Below the pieces are notes generated by a model. That model was given only the letters and a program-made list of their open reading frames with translations, had not been told where the DNA came from and did no database searches. From Oscillospiraceae bacterium (GTDB lineage: Bacteria; Bacillota; Clostridia; Oscillospirales; UBA929): a DNA stretch of 23,816 nt. Below, in pieces: positions 1 through 8,145 of the stretch. The position numbers and the translations under genes were made by a program. The stretch is taken from contig WRCJ01000016.1 in NCBI GenBank assembly GCA_009784085.1, positions 1 through 23,816 on the forward strand, in the 5' to 3' direction. Position 1 is the stretch's first letter. Every line of letters starts with the position of its first letter.

Positions 1-28
1 CCGTCAATCAATTTCCGTCAATCAATAT
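1..28. repeat. 14-bp direct duplication before the flotillin RBS
   Basis: Two adjacent copies of a 14-bp unit beginning CCGTCAATCAAT lie at 1-14 and 15-28 and differ only near their ends. They sit just upstream of the flotillin Shine-Dalgarno (36-42). The window edge hides how many copies exist to the left and whether an upstream gene ends here. Confidence 0.7.
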
Positions 29-51
29 TTTCCATAAGGAGGTAACCCCAC

Positions 52-1458
52 ATGCCCTATGTCGTCATACTGGTTTCCGTGGCTGTCATCCTCGTCTTTT
101 CCCTGTTGCTCATGCTGTTCTCCCGATACAAGAAGTGCCCTTCCGACAAAATCATGGTCATCTACGGCAACGTGGGCAAAAGCAGCAGCGGCGAGGCGCG
201 TCCCGCCCGTTGCGTCCACGGCGGCGCGGCCTTCATCTGGCCGGTGGTACAGGCGTATGAATACCTCGACCTGACGCCGCTCTCCATCAGCGTGGATCTG
301 AAGAACACGCTGTCCAAGCAGAACATCCGCATCGACGTCCCCTCCCGCTTCACGGTGGGTATCTCCACCGAGCATGGCATCATGCAAAACGCCGCCGAGC
401 GGCTGTTGCGCCTCAAGCTGTCCGAGGTGCAGGAGCTGGCCAAGGACATCATCCTGGGTCAGTTGCGCCTGATCATCGCCACCATGGATATCGAGGAGAT
501 CAACACCGACCGCGACAAGTTCCTGGAGGCGGTGTCCCGCAACGTGGAGACCGAGCTGCGCAAGATTGGCCTACGGCTGATCAACGTCAACGTCACCGAC
601 ATCAACGACGAATCGGGCTACATCGTGGCGTTGGGCCGCGAGGCCGCCGCCAAGGCCATCAACGACGCCAAGCGGTCGGTGGCCGAGCAGGATCGCGAAG
701 GCGCCGTGGGCGAAGCCAACGCCCACCGTGACCAGCGCGTCAAGGTGGCCGCCGCCGAGTCGGCTGCCATCGAGGGCGAAAACAAGGCCAAAATTATCAT
801 CGCCGCATCCAACGCCCTATTGCGCGAAAAACAGGCCGAGTCGCTGAAGATCGCCGTGTCCGCGGAAAAGATCCAGGAGGCGAAGGCCATGGAGGCGGCA
901 TACGCCGCCCAGCAGATCGCCGAAAATGCCCGCGCACTCAAAGAGAATGCCACACTGGAAGCCGACGTGATCGTGGAGGCCGAAATCAAGAAGCGTCGCA
1001 TGGAGTTGGAAGCCGAAGCCGAGGCCGAGCAGATCCGGCGCCGCGCCAAGGGTGAAGCCGACGCCATTTTCGCCCGCATGGAAGCCGAGGCCCGCGGCAC
1101 GCAGGAGGTGCTCACGCGCCAGGCCGAGGGTTTGACCCGTGTCGTGGCCGCCGCCGGCGGCGATCCCAACAGCGCCCTGCGCCTGATGCTGGCCGACAAG
1201 ATGGAGCAATTGATGAGCATCCAGGTGGACGCCGTGAAGAACATCAAGTTCGACAAAGTCACGGTCTGGGACGGCGGCGCGTCCAGCCAGGACGGCAAGA
1301 CGGCCACGGCGGGCTTCCTGTCGGGGCTGATGAAGTCACTGCCGCCGTTGAACGAGCTGTTTGAAATGTCGGGCATGAAGCTGCCGGAATTCCTGGGAAA
1401 GTCGATCCAAGATCCGCCCGCCCAAAAAACCGCCCCACCGGATTCCGCTTCTACATAA
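52..1458 (+). CDS. Flotillin-like SPFH/PHB membrane scaffold protein (FloT/YuaG type)
   Basis: The protein has 468 residues. Residues 4-24 form one hydrophobic N-terminal segment, a PHB/SPFH domain follows at about 30-190, then a long Ala/Glu-rich coiled coil (about 190-350) with the EA-rich repeats typical of flotillins, and a C-terminal tail with GFLSGLMKSLPPLNE. Bacterial flotillins organise membrane microdomains and scaffold signalling and transport proteins at the inner face of the membrane; that role is family knowledge, not seen here. Length is close to B. subtilis YuaG/FloT. The start is supported by AAGGAGG at 36-42, nine bases before the ATG. Flotillins often follow an NfeD gene, which would lie left of the window. 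It converges with the L,D-transpeptidase gene, with only 25 bases between stop codons. Confidence 0.93.
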   Translation: MPYVVILVSVAVILVFSLLLMLFSRYKKCPSDKIMVIYGNVGKSSSGEARPARCVHGGAAFIWPVVQAYEYLDLTPLSISVDLKNTLSKQNIRIDVPSRFTVGISTEHGIMQNAAERLLRLKLSEVQELAKDIILGQLRLIIATMDIEEINTDRDKFLEAVSRNVETELRKIGLRLINVNVTDINDESGYIVALGREAAAKAINDAKRSVAEQDREGAVGEANAHRDQRVKVAAAESAAIEGENKAKIIIAASNALLREKQAESLKIAVSAEKIQEAKAMEAAYAAQQIAENARALKENATLEADVIVEAEIKKRRMELEAEAEAEQIRRRAKGEADAIFARMEAEARGTQEVLTRQAEGLTRVVAAAGGDPNSALRLMLADKMEQLMSIQVDAVKNIKFDKVTVWDGGASSQDGKTATAGFLSGLMKSLPPLNELFEMSGMKLPEFLGKSIQDPPAQKTAPPDSAST

Positions 1459-1463
1459 TCACT

Positions 1464-1511
1464 TGATAATCACAATATTATCACTACATCACAATGATGT
1501 GAGGGTTTTTT
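1464..1511 (+). terminator. Candidate terminator between convergent genes
   Basis: A perfect 7-bp inverted repeat TGATAAT/ATTATCA (1464-1470, 1477-1483) is followed by a second hairpin ACATCA-CAA-TGATGT (1486-1500) and six T residues at 1506-1511. The second stem lies partly in the 3' end of the opposing L,D-transpeptidase gene. Stems are short and five bases separate the second stem from the T-run, so it is only a moderate candidate for ending flotillin transcription. Confidence 0.45.
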
Positions 1512-2611
1512 GCCCGATCTAACACTTTCAGATACAATAAAATGTCGGCCTCCCGGACCGCCACACACCCGCTGGTCGCCCGGGCGCCCACATGGAAGAA
1601 CACGGCCGAACCGGCGCCGGGGACACGCGCTGTGTTATATTCGATGACAAAACCGTATTTATACGCTGTTTTGTACTGGATCATATACTCGGCGCTCTTC
1701 CAGTCTTTGTGTTTCGTACCCTCGACACGCTGATTGTAGTACGCCGAATTCGGATCGTCCACCCAGTAGGTGTTCTTCGTAATCTTGAATACATCCAGTT
1801 TTGTCTTCGGCGCCTTATCGATGTAGAAAGCCTCCCCAATCCGGTATTGGCCGGAGGGCGTGGCTTTGTCCCCTTCCCGCTTGTCACGCTTGACGCCGGC
1901 GGCGCCCACCCATCCGCTGACCCGGTACGCTTTGTTCTCGGTCCAAAGCCCTTTGGATCCTTTCTCATACAAATAGACTTGCGCCCGGCTCCCGACGCTT
2001 TTCACGACGACAAGCTGCGATGCGTCCGGCGGCAGCGTGTCCGGCCCCCCCGAGGTTTCCGGCGTATAGCCCACGCGGGTGTCGATGACAACGGTGTTGC
2101 GCCGACCGTCCCACAGCACGCCGAAGCCAATCGCGGCGGCGATGTCGCGTAGCTTGAAGTAATTGTTGCCCCCGATGTTGAAGGCGGGGAGCGACACCGG
2201 GCGGCCGTCAAGCAGGATATCGGACGTGGTGGGCGACGGCGACTTGTTGCCGTCGCCCTTCGTTTGCATCTCTCCGCCCACCGGCGTGTAAGGGCGCCCG
2301 CTGAAGAGGCGAATCGTGTTGCCGCCGCCGTCCCACGTAACGTCGAACTGTTTTTTGCCGCCGGACAAGGCATAGGCTAGATCGCGTAGCTTGAGGTAAT
2401 TGCACCCGGCGATGTTGTAGGCGTCAAAGTTGATTTGCTCGCCATCCACGAGGATGGCCGAGGTCGTCGGTTTCGCCACCGGCGACGGCACCGTTGCCGC
2501 CGCCGCCATGGCCGTGGACGAGGCCAAAGCCACTGCGCCCAACCAAACGGGGCAGAGAACAACCACGAGGCCAACACGCATCAAACAGCGCATCATCGAA
2601 TGCCCACGCAT
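1484..2611 (-). CDS. Secreted L,D-transpeptidase (YkuD domain) with two stalk-type repeats
   Basis: A signal peptide (hydrophobic core then ALASSTAMAAA) leads into two stalk / copper amine oxidase N-like repeats, each with a DG-x-x-hydrophobic strand, a YxKLRD(L/I)A helix and a WDG(G/R)xNT strand. The C-terminal YkuD domain ends in HVGARATSGCVAV. Numbered from this start, H340 and C349 fit the H...S-x-GC catalytic signature of L,D-transpeptidases, which make 3-3 peptidoglycan cross-links or attach proteins to the wall. The stalk repeats probably hold the enzyme in the wall. I chose the ATG at 2611 because GGGAGG lies about 7 bases upstream; an in-frame ATG at 2641 would put 10 extra residues before the signal peptide and lacks such a site. 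The product is 375 residues. Confidence 0.88.
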   Translation of the reverse strand: MRGHSMMRCLMRVGLVVVLCPVWLGAVALASSTAMAAAATVPSPVAKPTTSAILVDGEQINFDAYNIAGCNYLKLRDLAYALSGGKKQFDVTWDGGGNTIRLFSGRPYTPVGGEMQTKGDGNKSPSPTTSDILLDGRPVSLPAFNIGGNNYFKLRDIAAAIGFGVLWDGRRNTVVIDTRVGYTPETSGGPDTLPPDASQLVVVKSVGSRAQVYLYEKGSKGLWTENKAYRVSGWVGAAGVKRDKREGDKATPSGQYRIGEAFYIDKAPKTKLDVFKITKNTYWVDDPNSAYYNQRVEGTKHKDWKSAEYMIQYKTAYKYGFVIEYNTARVPGAGSAVFFHVGARATSGCVAVREADILLYLKVLDRAKNPHIIVM

Positions 2612-2672
2612 AAAAACCCTCCCTTCAGGGTGTAAGAGCATATCGATGCTTTGCTATATTGACTTTAGGGCG

Positions 2673-2722
2673 AAAAAAAGAGCCGCCGCATACGATTTTT
2701 AAGAAAATCGTTTCGCGACAGC
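2673..2722 (-). terminator. Intrinsic terminator of the lipoprotein/metallopeptidase unit
   Basis: Read on the minus strand, GCTGTCGC (2715-2722) pairs with GCGGCGGC (2682-2689), with two G-U pairs. Inside it ACGATTTT and AAAATCGT (2704-2711, 2692-2699) form a perfect 8-bp stem with a 4-base loop. A run TCTTTTTTT follows (2673-2681). This stacked stem plus T-tract is a strong Rho-independent terminator shape, placed about 80 bases after the lipoprotein stop codon. Confidence 0.8.
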
Positions 2723-2798
2723 CCAAAAACATGTACAAAAGCGAACGGCAACACTTATGAAGGAGCCGTCGAATGCTGAATAATTGAGTTGATGAAAA

Positions 2799-3455
2799 TC
2801 ACCTGCCTTTGATGTATACCTTTTCTACCTGTATCATCTTTCCCAACTCGGCTTCACAATAGTTTACACTAAAGGGCATACCTATATTGAACACGGATCC
2901 TTGCGTGATGAAGGTCATTGACCAACCATCTCCGTATATGCTATTGTTTCTACTTGCCCTGTATTCTTCATTGCTTTTTGCCTCGTAAAAATCCATTCCA
3001 CATTTGCTGGTAATATACATGTCATCAGTTTCACCGGGAACGTCAATCTCCTTCCCATATCCGCGTACAGATTCTTCAGTTTTTGATACATTCCATACAA
3101 ATTCATATAATTCATCCGCTTCGTTAATATACCTATAAACAAGGTAACCACCAGCAAATAGTATATTAATAAGCTTAAACTCCCTGGGAACATACACTGG
3201 ATGGTAATAGTAGTCCCAATTTTCAAGCAACCCCCAAGCCGCATATAATCCTTCGTTTCTTAATATTCCTTGATGAAATTCTTCTTCGTTATATGCTTCA
3301 CCATCTGCAAGGCAATTTGCAATTTCCTGCGTTTCGACTGGAGCTTCCGCATTATTTGTCACCACAGGATCTGAATACGTCGGTTGTTGGGCACATCCGC
3401 ACAGGAGTAAAGAAAATACGGCAATCGACAAGATTACAACCATGATCTTTTTCAT
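2799..3455 (-). CDS. Putative lipoprotein of unknown function
   Basis: I do not recognise a domain. The 218-residue product begins MKK, has a hydrophobic stretch and a lipobox LLCGC, so lipidation is expected at Cys21 and the protein should be anchored on the outer face of the membrane. The mature part is acidic and rich in Tyr, Asn and Glu, with no visible repeats. AAAGGAAG lies 6 bases before the ATG and falls against the stop of the upstream metallopeptidase gene (14 bases between genes), so the two are very likely co-transcribed. Base composition is clearly more AT-rich than the housekeeping genes nearby. It could be an accessory or immunity-like partner of the secreted peptidase, but nothing in the sequence proves that. 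Confidence 0.8.
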   Translation of the reverse strand: MKKIMVVILSIAVFSLLLCGCAQQPTYSDPVVTNNAEAPVETQEIANCLADGEAYNEEEFHQGILRNEGLYAAWGLLENWDYYYHPVYVPREFKLINILFAGGYLVYRYINEADELYEFVWNVSKTEESVRGYGKEIDVPGETDDMYITSKCGMDFYEAKSNEEYRASRNNSIYGDGWSMTFITQGSVFNIGMPFSVNYCEAELGKMIQVEKVYIKGR

Positions 3456-3469
3456 TTTTTACTTCCTTT

Positions 3470-5677
3470 CTAATGGGCACTTACATTAAACCGATTGTAG
3501 CAATTGTTACATAATATCATTGTATCCATATCGGCATAACAATCAAAGTAATCCCACATTACGCAATCTCTTTCTTGGCTACAACGATATGTAGCATTTG
3601 CTTTATCGCTAACATCAGGGCAACCATAACAATGCATGAGTTCGTGTGCTGTTGTTCTCACAATTGCAATATCACCCTGAACTTTTCTGGCATCAACCAC
3701 AGCCACTTTCCCATTTATGTACGCCGAACCAAGAGCTTGAGCATGGGTATCGCCATCATAGCACCATACATGAGAAGCCATATATACATTAAGAGCCGCT
3801 GGGTAGTTTTTTGAAATTAAGAGATTCAACATTCTTGTTCTGCTCTTGTGGTGAACTTGACTACAGCTTCCTATGCCACACGTCGAGGCGCATTTGTTGT
3901 TATTCCCCTGCTGGCACCCCTGATCATGCCATCCAGCGGCAGAGTAATGTCCACCATCAGTTAGGTTGATACCAAACGTCTTCAAGAACGATGGCTTAAT
4001 TGCGTTATGCCACTCCACAAATTTAGTTCCCCAAGTGTTGTTAGAGTACTCAGCGCGAAGTGTTTCTTCGGAATGGAAGCTAATGCTGACATTTTTTGTT
4101 GATGATGGTCGTACTACCACCCAATAAGATTTGGAAACGCTTGGATTAGAAACGCTGGTGGCAAAGATTTTTGCTAGTCCTTTACTAACACCAGTCACTG
4201 TCCCCGAAGAATTTACCGTTGCAACGCTACTCTTGCTAGTAGTCCAAGTGACGCTCTTGTTTGTTGCGTTAGAGGGAAGGACAGTTATAGTATTCGAACC
4301 CGTACCGCTTACTGAGACACTGATTGTATCCTTAGAAAAAGATATAGACGTGACTGAAACAGTCGCACCAGTATAATCCACAACCAGCCTGGGCAAATAG
4401 GCTGTGTCACCATAGTCGGATGATCGCCATGTCATCCAAACTGATGTATTGGTCTCGTTGTCGTCTTTTAGCATAAAACCATAGTTTGATATTGTTCCTT
4501 TATGCATTGCATCAACGCATGAAGTAGCGTTATACCCGTACCACCCGCTGCCGAGGTTGGTTTGTACGCCTACATAGCTTGATGAGTTGTAAAAACTCGC
4601 CATGTTGTTCCATGTAGCGTCGAATGAATCCCAGCTCTTAGTCACCCTGTAGGATTTACATGTTACAGTGCCGGAAAATGAGTGACCATAAAAACGTAAC
4701 TGAGCAGAGTTTATAACCGCACTTGATGGTATACTTGTAAGAGGGAATGCTATCAATGACCTTCTTACATAGTAAGCGTCATCTTTTCCTGTACGCAAAT
4801 AAGGTAAGTTTGTACCACTGTTAAAGTTGCGATTAGGTTCCTTGCTGCCAATAAAAGTATCTTTTAGGTTACTGCCATATACTGTGACAGTTGGGTCAAC
4901 GATAACAGGGTACGCCGCATTTTCAAGAAATTCATTGTTGACTCTTAACTTTAATATAACTCTATTTTCTTCAGTTGATAGAATTTCGTATGACATATCG
5001 AGGCACTCTTCATCGTTTGCATCTATCGATATCAAATCAGCTATCCTGAATACTTCTTCGCCATCATTGTCACAGAAAATCAGCCCGTTATCGTTTTGAT
5101 TGATTGTAACTCCTGATATCTCAACAGAAAACAAGAATTCGTTTTCCCCTGTGTATTCTTTTAGTATTATGTTTTCCTTAATACCTGAGTGTTTGCTTGT
5201 ATAGGAAATATCAACGCCAGGATATACATCCGCATACAGAACTGAGCATTCAACAATAACGGGTTCAAACAAATCATTTTCTTCCATTTTCCTTACTTGC
5301 ACTTCACCATTTGCGTTCACTGGAGAAAAGCAAATAGACTTACCCTTGTATGAAAGCTCGACCGTACTCTGTCCTTCTCTTATGTCGTAAAAGTTCACAG
5401 TCCAAGAATTTGCCGCGTTTCTGTAGCCATTCTCTGTCCTAATAAGAGACGCGTCTATAGGAAGTATGTTCTTATCTTCGTCTTCATAATGGATCGGACG
5501 GGCAAATATTTCTACTTGGCGAGAACCATCCGGCTTAGTATATGTTTTTGAGTAAATCGTTCTTTCTTCAACAACTTCTACAAGGTTTTCCTCCGCATAT
5601 GCAACATTAATTCCGAATACTGCCACTATCAAGACAAACGCAATAAATAGTGCTATTTTTTCCTTTGCTTTTGTCAC
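3470..5677 (-). CDS. Secreted DNRLRE / Ig-like (Big_2) protein with archaemetzincin-like peptidase domain
   Basis: The protein has 735 residues: signal peptide (1-28), an N-terminal beta-rich region (about 29-255) like that preceding DNRLRE domains in wall-associated Rhs-type proteins, a DNRLRE-type beta domain (about 265-435), a Big_2 Ig-like domain (about 440-520, with WTTSKSSVATVNSSGTVTG), and a Cys-rich C-terminal domain (about 530-735). The last carries HELMHCYGCPD (H678, E679, H682, D688), a metzincin HEXXHXXGXXD zinc site, followed by C-x5-C-V-M and a terminal CNNC, recalling archaemetzincins. Twelve cysteines occur in this domain. Translation starts at GTG (5677) with AGAGG about 9 bases upstream. 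It is AT-rich compared with flanking genes and is followed by the lipoprotein gene. Substrate and target are unknown. Confidence 0.85.
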   Translation of the reverse strand: MTKAKEKIALFIAFVLIVAVFGINVAYAEENLVEVVEERTIYSKTYTKPDGSRQVEIFARPIHYEDEDKNILPIDASLIRTENGYRNAANSWTVNFYDIREGQSTVELSYKGKSICFSPVNANGEVQVRKMEENDLFEPVIVECSVLYADVYPGVDISYTSKHSGIKENIILKEYTGENEFLFSVEISGVTINQNDNGLIFCDNDGEEVFRIADLISIDANDEECLDMSYEILSTEENRVILKLRVNNEFLENAAYPVIVDPTVTVYGSNLKDTFIGSKEPNRNFNSGTNLPYLRTGKDDAYYVRRSLIAFPLTSIPSSAVINSAQLRFYGHSFSGTVTCKSYRVTKSWDSFDATWNNMASFYNSSSYVGVQTNLGSGWYGYNATSCVDAMHKGTISNYGFMLKDDNETNTSVWMTWRSSDYGDTAYLPRLVVDYTGATVSVTSISFSKDTISVSVSGTGSNTITVLPSNATNKSVTWTTSKSSVATVNSSGTVTGVSKGLAKIFATSVSNPSVSKSYWVVVRPSSTKNVSISFHSEETLRAEYSNNTWGTKFVEWHNAIKPSFLKTFGINLTDGGHYSAAGWHDQGCQQGNNNKCASTCGIGSCSQVHHKSRTRMLNLLISKNYPAALNVYMASHVWCYDGDTHAQALGSAYINGKVAVVDARKVQGDIAIVRTTAHELMHCYGCPDVSDKANATYRCSQERDCVMWDYFDCYADMDTMILCNNCYNRFNVSAH

Positions 5678-5735
5678 TTATAATCGCCTCTTTCTTAATT
5701 TTATCCTTCGTTTCCTTATTGTCCTATTTCGTTCC

Positions 5736-5751
5736 CAGTTTCCAGAAACTG
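5736..5751. promoter_or_regulatory. Perfect 7-bp palindrome upstream of the metallopeptidase gene
   Basis: CAGTTTCCAGAAACTG has 7-bp arms around a 2-base centre, with the shape of a small dimeric-repressor operator. It lies about 60-75 bases upstream of the GTG start, just before the possible -10 element. Operator function is inference. Confidence 0.4.
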
Positions 5752-5892
5752 TGCAGTATGACCGCAAAAGCTGATGTGGTTACGCACCGCAGACGAGATG
5801 GTTAGGACGCCACGCAAATGCCATAGCTAATGATGTTACTTAACAGAATCAGTTACGTCAGTGACTTCCAAAATCATCTATCTCCTTCTTAT

Positions 5893-5915
5893 CCAATAAC
5901 ACACCTGTTATTTGG
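5893..5915. promoter_or_regulatory. Inverted repeat with short loop
   Basis: CCAATAACA (5893-5901) pairs with TGTTATTTGG (5906-5915) with one bulged base. A second small palindrome TGAC-GTTT-GTCA follows at 5916-5927. The loop is four bases. No T-tract follows on either strand, so a terminator is unlikely; an operator or RNA hairpin is possible. Confidence 0.4.
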
Positions 5916-6207
5916 TGACGTTTGTCAAATAAGACTTCTTAAAAGTGTTTGTCATATTGACCAACTTACCCGTATGATCAGCAACTGAGTTAAGGATGTT
6001 TTTGAGCGGTTCGAGATTAATACAGTTCTACGGCATTGACAACTCTGTTATGCGCGGATTGGATACCACAGGTCAATAGACCGCTGTGAACTCTACCAAT
6101 CTCAACTTCCGCAGATGACTGATTTTGCTTTCCTTGCCATTTTTCACCCTCCCCTCTTGTTCCTGGGGACAGCATGTCACAGAATCGCTCGGCAGCTATC
6201 AATTATT

Positions 6208-6235
6208 TACCTTTGCGGATAGGCATCAAAAGGTA
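6208..6235 (-). terminator. Hairpin directly after the clpX stop codon
   Basis: TACCTTT (6208-6214) and AAAGGTA (6229-6235) form a perfect 7-bp stem abutting the TAG stop of clpX. The sequence after it on the minus strand is A/T-rich rather than a clean T-run, so it is only a weak terminator candidate. Confidence 0.4.
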
Positions 6236-7546
6236 CTACGAAGCGTTCACGCGTTTCGCCGTGGACTTTGGCTTGGGCGACACCTTGCCGTGGGGCAGGC
6301 GGCGTTGCTTGTTGGGGTTCCGCACGATTTGCGGCGATGTTTTATCCAAGATGGTCTGCGCCGTGACGGTGAGCTTCTCGATGGTGTGGTCGGAGGGGAT
6401 GTCGTACATGATGGGCATCATGGACTCCTCGATGACCGCGCGCAACCCCCGGGCGCCGATGTTGCGCTCAATCGCCCGGTCGGCCAACGCTTCCAAGGCG
6501 TCTTGCGCGAATTCCAGATTCACGCCATCGTACTCGAAGAGTTTCTTGTATTGCTTGGACAATGCGTTTTTCGGCTCTGTGAGGATAAGGATCAGCTCGT
6601 CCCGGGTGAGTTGCCCCAGCGGCGCGATGACCGGCAGGCGGCCCACCAGTTCGGGGATGATCCCGTATTTGAGCAAATCATGGGGCTGGATATTGGCCAG
6701 CACGGACGTGAGGTCCTTCTCCTTGCGGCTGAGTACCTCGGCGCCGAAGCCCAACCCATTCTTGCCCATGCGGTTCTCGATGATCTTGTCGATGCCGTCG
6801 AAGGCGCCCCCGCAGATGAAGAGGATGTTGGCCGTGTTGACCTGGATGAATTCCTGGTGCGGATGCTTGCGTCCGCCCTGGGGCGGGACGTTGGCGATGG
6901 TGCCCTCTAAGATCTTGAGCAACGCCTGCTGGACGCCCTCGCCGCTGACATCCCGCGTGATGGAAACATTCTCGCTCTTTCGGGCGATTTTATCCAGCTC
7001 GTCGATATAGATGATGCCCCGCTCGGCTAGCTCCACATCGTAGTCGGCCGCTTGGATCAGGCGCAGCAGGATGTTCTCCACGTCCTCGCCCACGTAGCCG
7101 GCTTCGGTCAGCGTCGTGGCGTCGGCGATGGCGAAGGGCACATGCAGGATCCGGGCCAACGTCTGGGCGAAATGGGTCTTGCCGCAACCGGTCGGCCCTA
7201 ACATGAGGATGTTGCTCTTCTGTAGCTCCACATCCTCCCCGCCCCCGTAATGGATGCGTTTGTAGTGGTTGTATACCGCCACCGACAGGGCGATCTTGGC
7301 CTTTTCCTGCCCCACCACGTATTGATCCAGGATGGAGCGGATCTCGCGCGGATTGGGCAGGGTGTCCACCGGTTCAATGTTTCTCTTGGGAACAGTATCA
7401 AAACCCTCGTCCAAAATATTCAGGCAAAGGTGCACACATTCATTGCAGATATAAGCCCCGGGGCCCGCGATGAGCCGCTTGACGCGATCTTGGTGCTTGC
7501 CGCAAAAAGAACATGTGACAATGCGTTTATCATCGGATTTTGGCAT
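6236..7546 (-). CDS. clpX: ATP-dependent Clp protease ATP-binding subunit ClpX
   Basis: ClpX unfolds substrates and feeds them to ClpP in the cytoplasm. The 436-residue product has the N-terminal C4 zinc-binding domain (C12, C15, C34, C37), Walker A GPTGCGKT (117-124), the pore loop GYVGED (150-155), Walker B IIYIDELDKI (178-187), the RKH loop (about 226-228), and an LGF ClpP-docking tripeptide (265-267) in the IGF-loop position. Length is normal for the family. GGAGGG lies just before the ATG. It follows clpP by 13 bases, giving the usual tig-clpP-clpX order, so the three are probably one transcript. It is the last gene before the AT-rich block. Confidence 0.98.
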   Translation of the reverse strand: MPKSDDKRIVTCSFCGKHQDRVKRLIAGPGAYICNECVHLCLNILDEGFDTVPKRNIEPVDTLPNPREIRSILDQYVVGQEKAKIALSVAVYNHYKRIHYGGGEDVELQKSNILMLGPTGCGKTHFAQTLARILHVPFAIADATTLTEAGYVGEDVENILLRLIQAADYDVELAERGIIYIDELDKIARKSENVSITRDVSGEGVQQALLKILEGTIANVPPQGGRKHPHQEFIQVNTANILFICGGAFDGIDKIIENRMGKNGLGFGAEVLSRKEKDLTSVLANIQPHDLLKYGIIPELVGRLPVIAPLGQLTRDELILILTEPKNALSKQYKKLFEYDGVNLEFAQDALEALADRAIERNIGARGLRAVIEESMMPIMYDIPSDHTIEKLTVTAQTILDKTSPQIVRNPNKQRRLPHGKVSPKPKSTAKRVNAS

Positions 7547-7559
7547 GGTTTCCCTCCTA

Positions 7560-8141
7560 TTAGCGTTTGGCGATTACTTTATCGGCTAAACCGTAGGCTA
7601 CGGCCTCCTCGGCGGACAGGAAATTGTCGCGCTCGGTGTCCTGCTCGACAAGGCTGAGCGGTTTGCCGGTGATCTCCGCCAAGATGCGATTGAGGTTCTG
7701 CTTTGTCTTGAGGATATGCTCGGCGTGGATCTTGATATCGGTGGCCTGCCCGCGCGTGCCGCCCGATGGCTGGTGGATCATGATCTCGGCGTTGGGCAGC
7801 ACCAGCCGCTTGCCCTTCGCGCCCGCCGCCAACAAGAACGCGCCCATCGAAGCGGCCATCCCCACGCAGATGGTGGACACGTCCGCTTTGATATACTGCA
7901 TGGTGTCGTAGATGGCAAAGCCGGAGGTCACGCCCCCGCCCGGGCTATTGATATAGAACTGGATGTCCTTGTCGGGATCCTGCGCTTCCAGATAGAGCAA
8001 CTGCGCTACCACCAGGGAGGCGGTCACATCGTTGACCTCTTCGGATAAAAAGATGATACGGTCGTTGAGCAGGCGGGAATAGATGTCATACGAGCGTTCC
8101 CCCCTGTTGGTTTGTTCTACGACTATCGGGACCAAGCTCAT
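7560..8141 (-). CDS. clpP: ATP-dependent Clp protease proteolytic subunit ClpP
   Basis: ClpP is the serine peptidase chamber partnered by ClpX. From the chosen start it has 193 residues with the catalytic triad visible: S98 in GMAASMGAF, H123 in MIHQPSGG, D172 in TERDNF. The oligomer/oxyanion glycine-rich strand INSPGGGVTSG is also present. I chose the ATG at 8141 (MSLVPIVVEQ) because the family starts there and GAGGAG lies a few bases upstream; the frame stays open to 8213, but that extension would overlap tig. Its ribosome binding site touches the tig stop codon, which suggests coupling. Confidence 0.97.
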   Translation of the reverse strand: MSLVPIVVEQTNRGERSYDIYSRLLNDRIIFLSEEVNDVTASLVVAQLLYLEAQDPDKDIQFYINSPGGGVTSGFAIYDTMQYIKADVSTICVGMAASMGAFLLAAGAKGKRLVLPNAEIMIHQPSGGTRGQATDIKIHAEHILKTKQNLNRILAEITGKPLSLVEQDTERDNFLSAEEAVAYGLADKVIAKR

Positions 8142-8145
8142 GGTT

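Larger units (their letters stand above)
5678..6235. other. 558-bp AT-rich gap without a convincing gene
   Basis: All six frames are broken by stops or give only short, unfamiliar peptides. What can be seen: a possible minus-strand -10 (TAAAAT) a short way before the metallopeptidase start, two palindromes (5736-5751 and 5893-5915), a 13-codon ORF with a Shine-Dalgarno (5836-5877, minus), and a short hairpin next to the clpX stop. A 61-codon minus-strand frame (6017-6202) has no recognisable family. The stretch could be regulatory DNA plus decayed mobile-element sequence, but I saw no transposase or integrase motif and no terminal repeats. Confidence 0.6.

Noticed and set aside
618..1376. Long antisense frame opposite the flotillin coiled coil
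   Set aside because: It mirrors the codon bias of the GC-rich flotillin gene, is Ala/Ser-rich with no domain, and has no Shine-Dalgarno. The plus-strand flotillin fully explains the region.
5893..5915. Integron attC or phage attachment site
   Set aside because: Arms do not match the RYYYAAC/GTTRRRY core of attC, and no integrase is in view.
6017..6202. 61-codon minus-strand frame in the AT-rich gap
   Set aside because: No recognisable family, no good ribosome binding site for its start, and the flanking frames are full of stops. It could be a remnant but I cannot support a gene.
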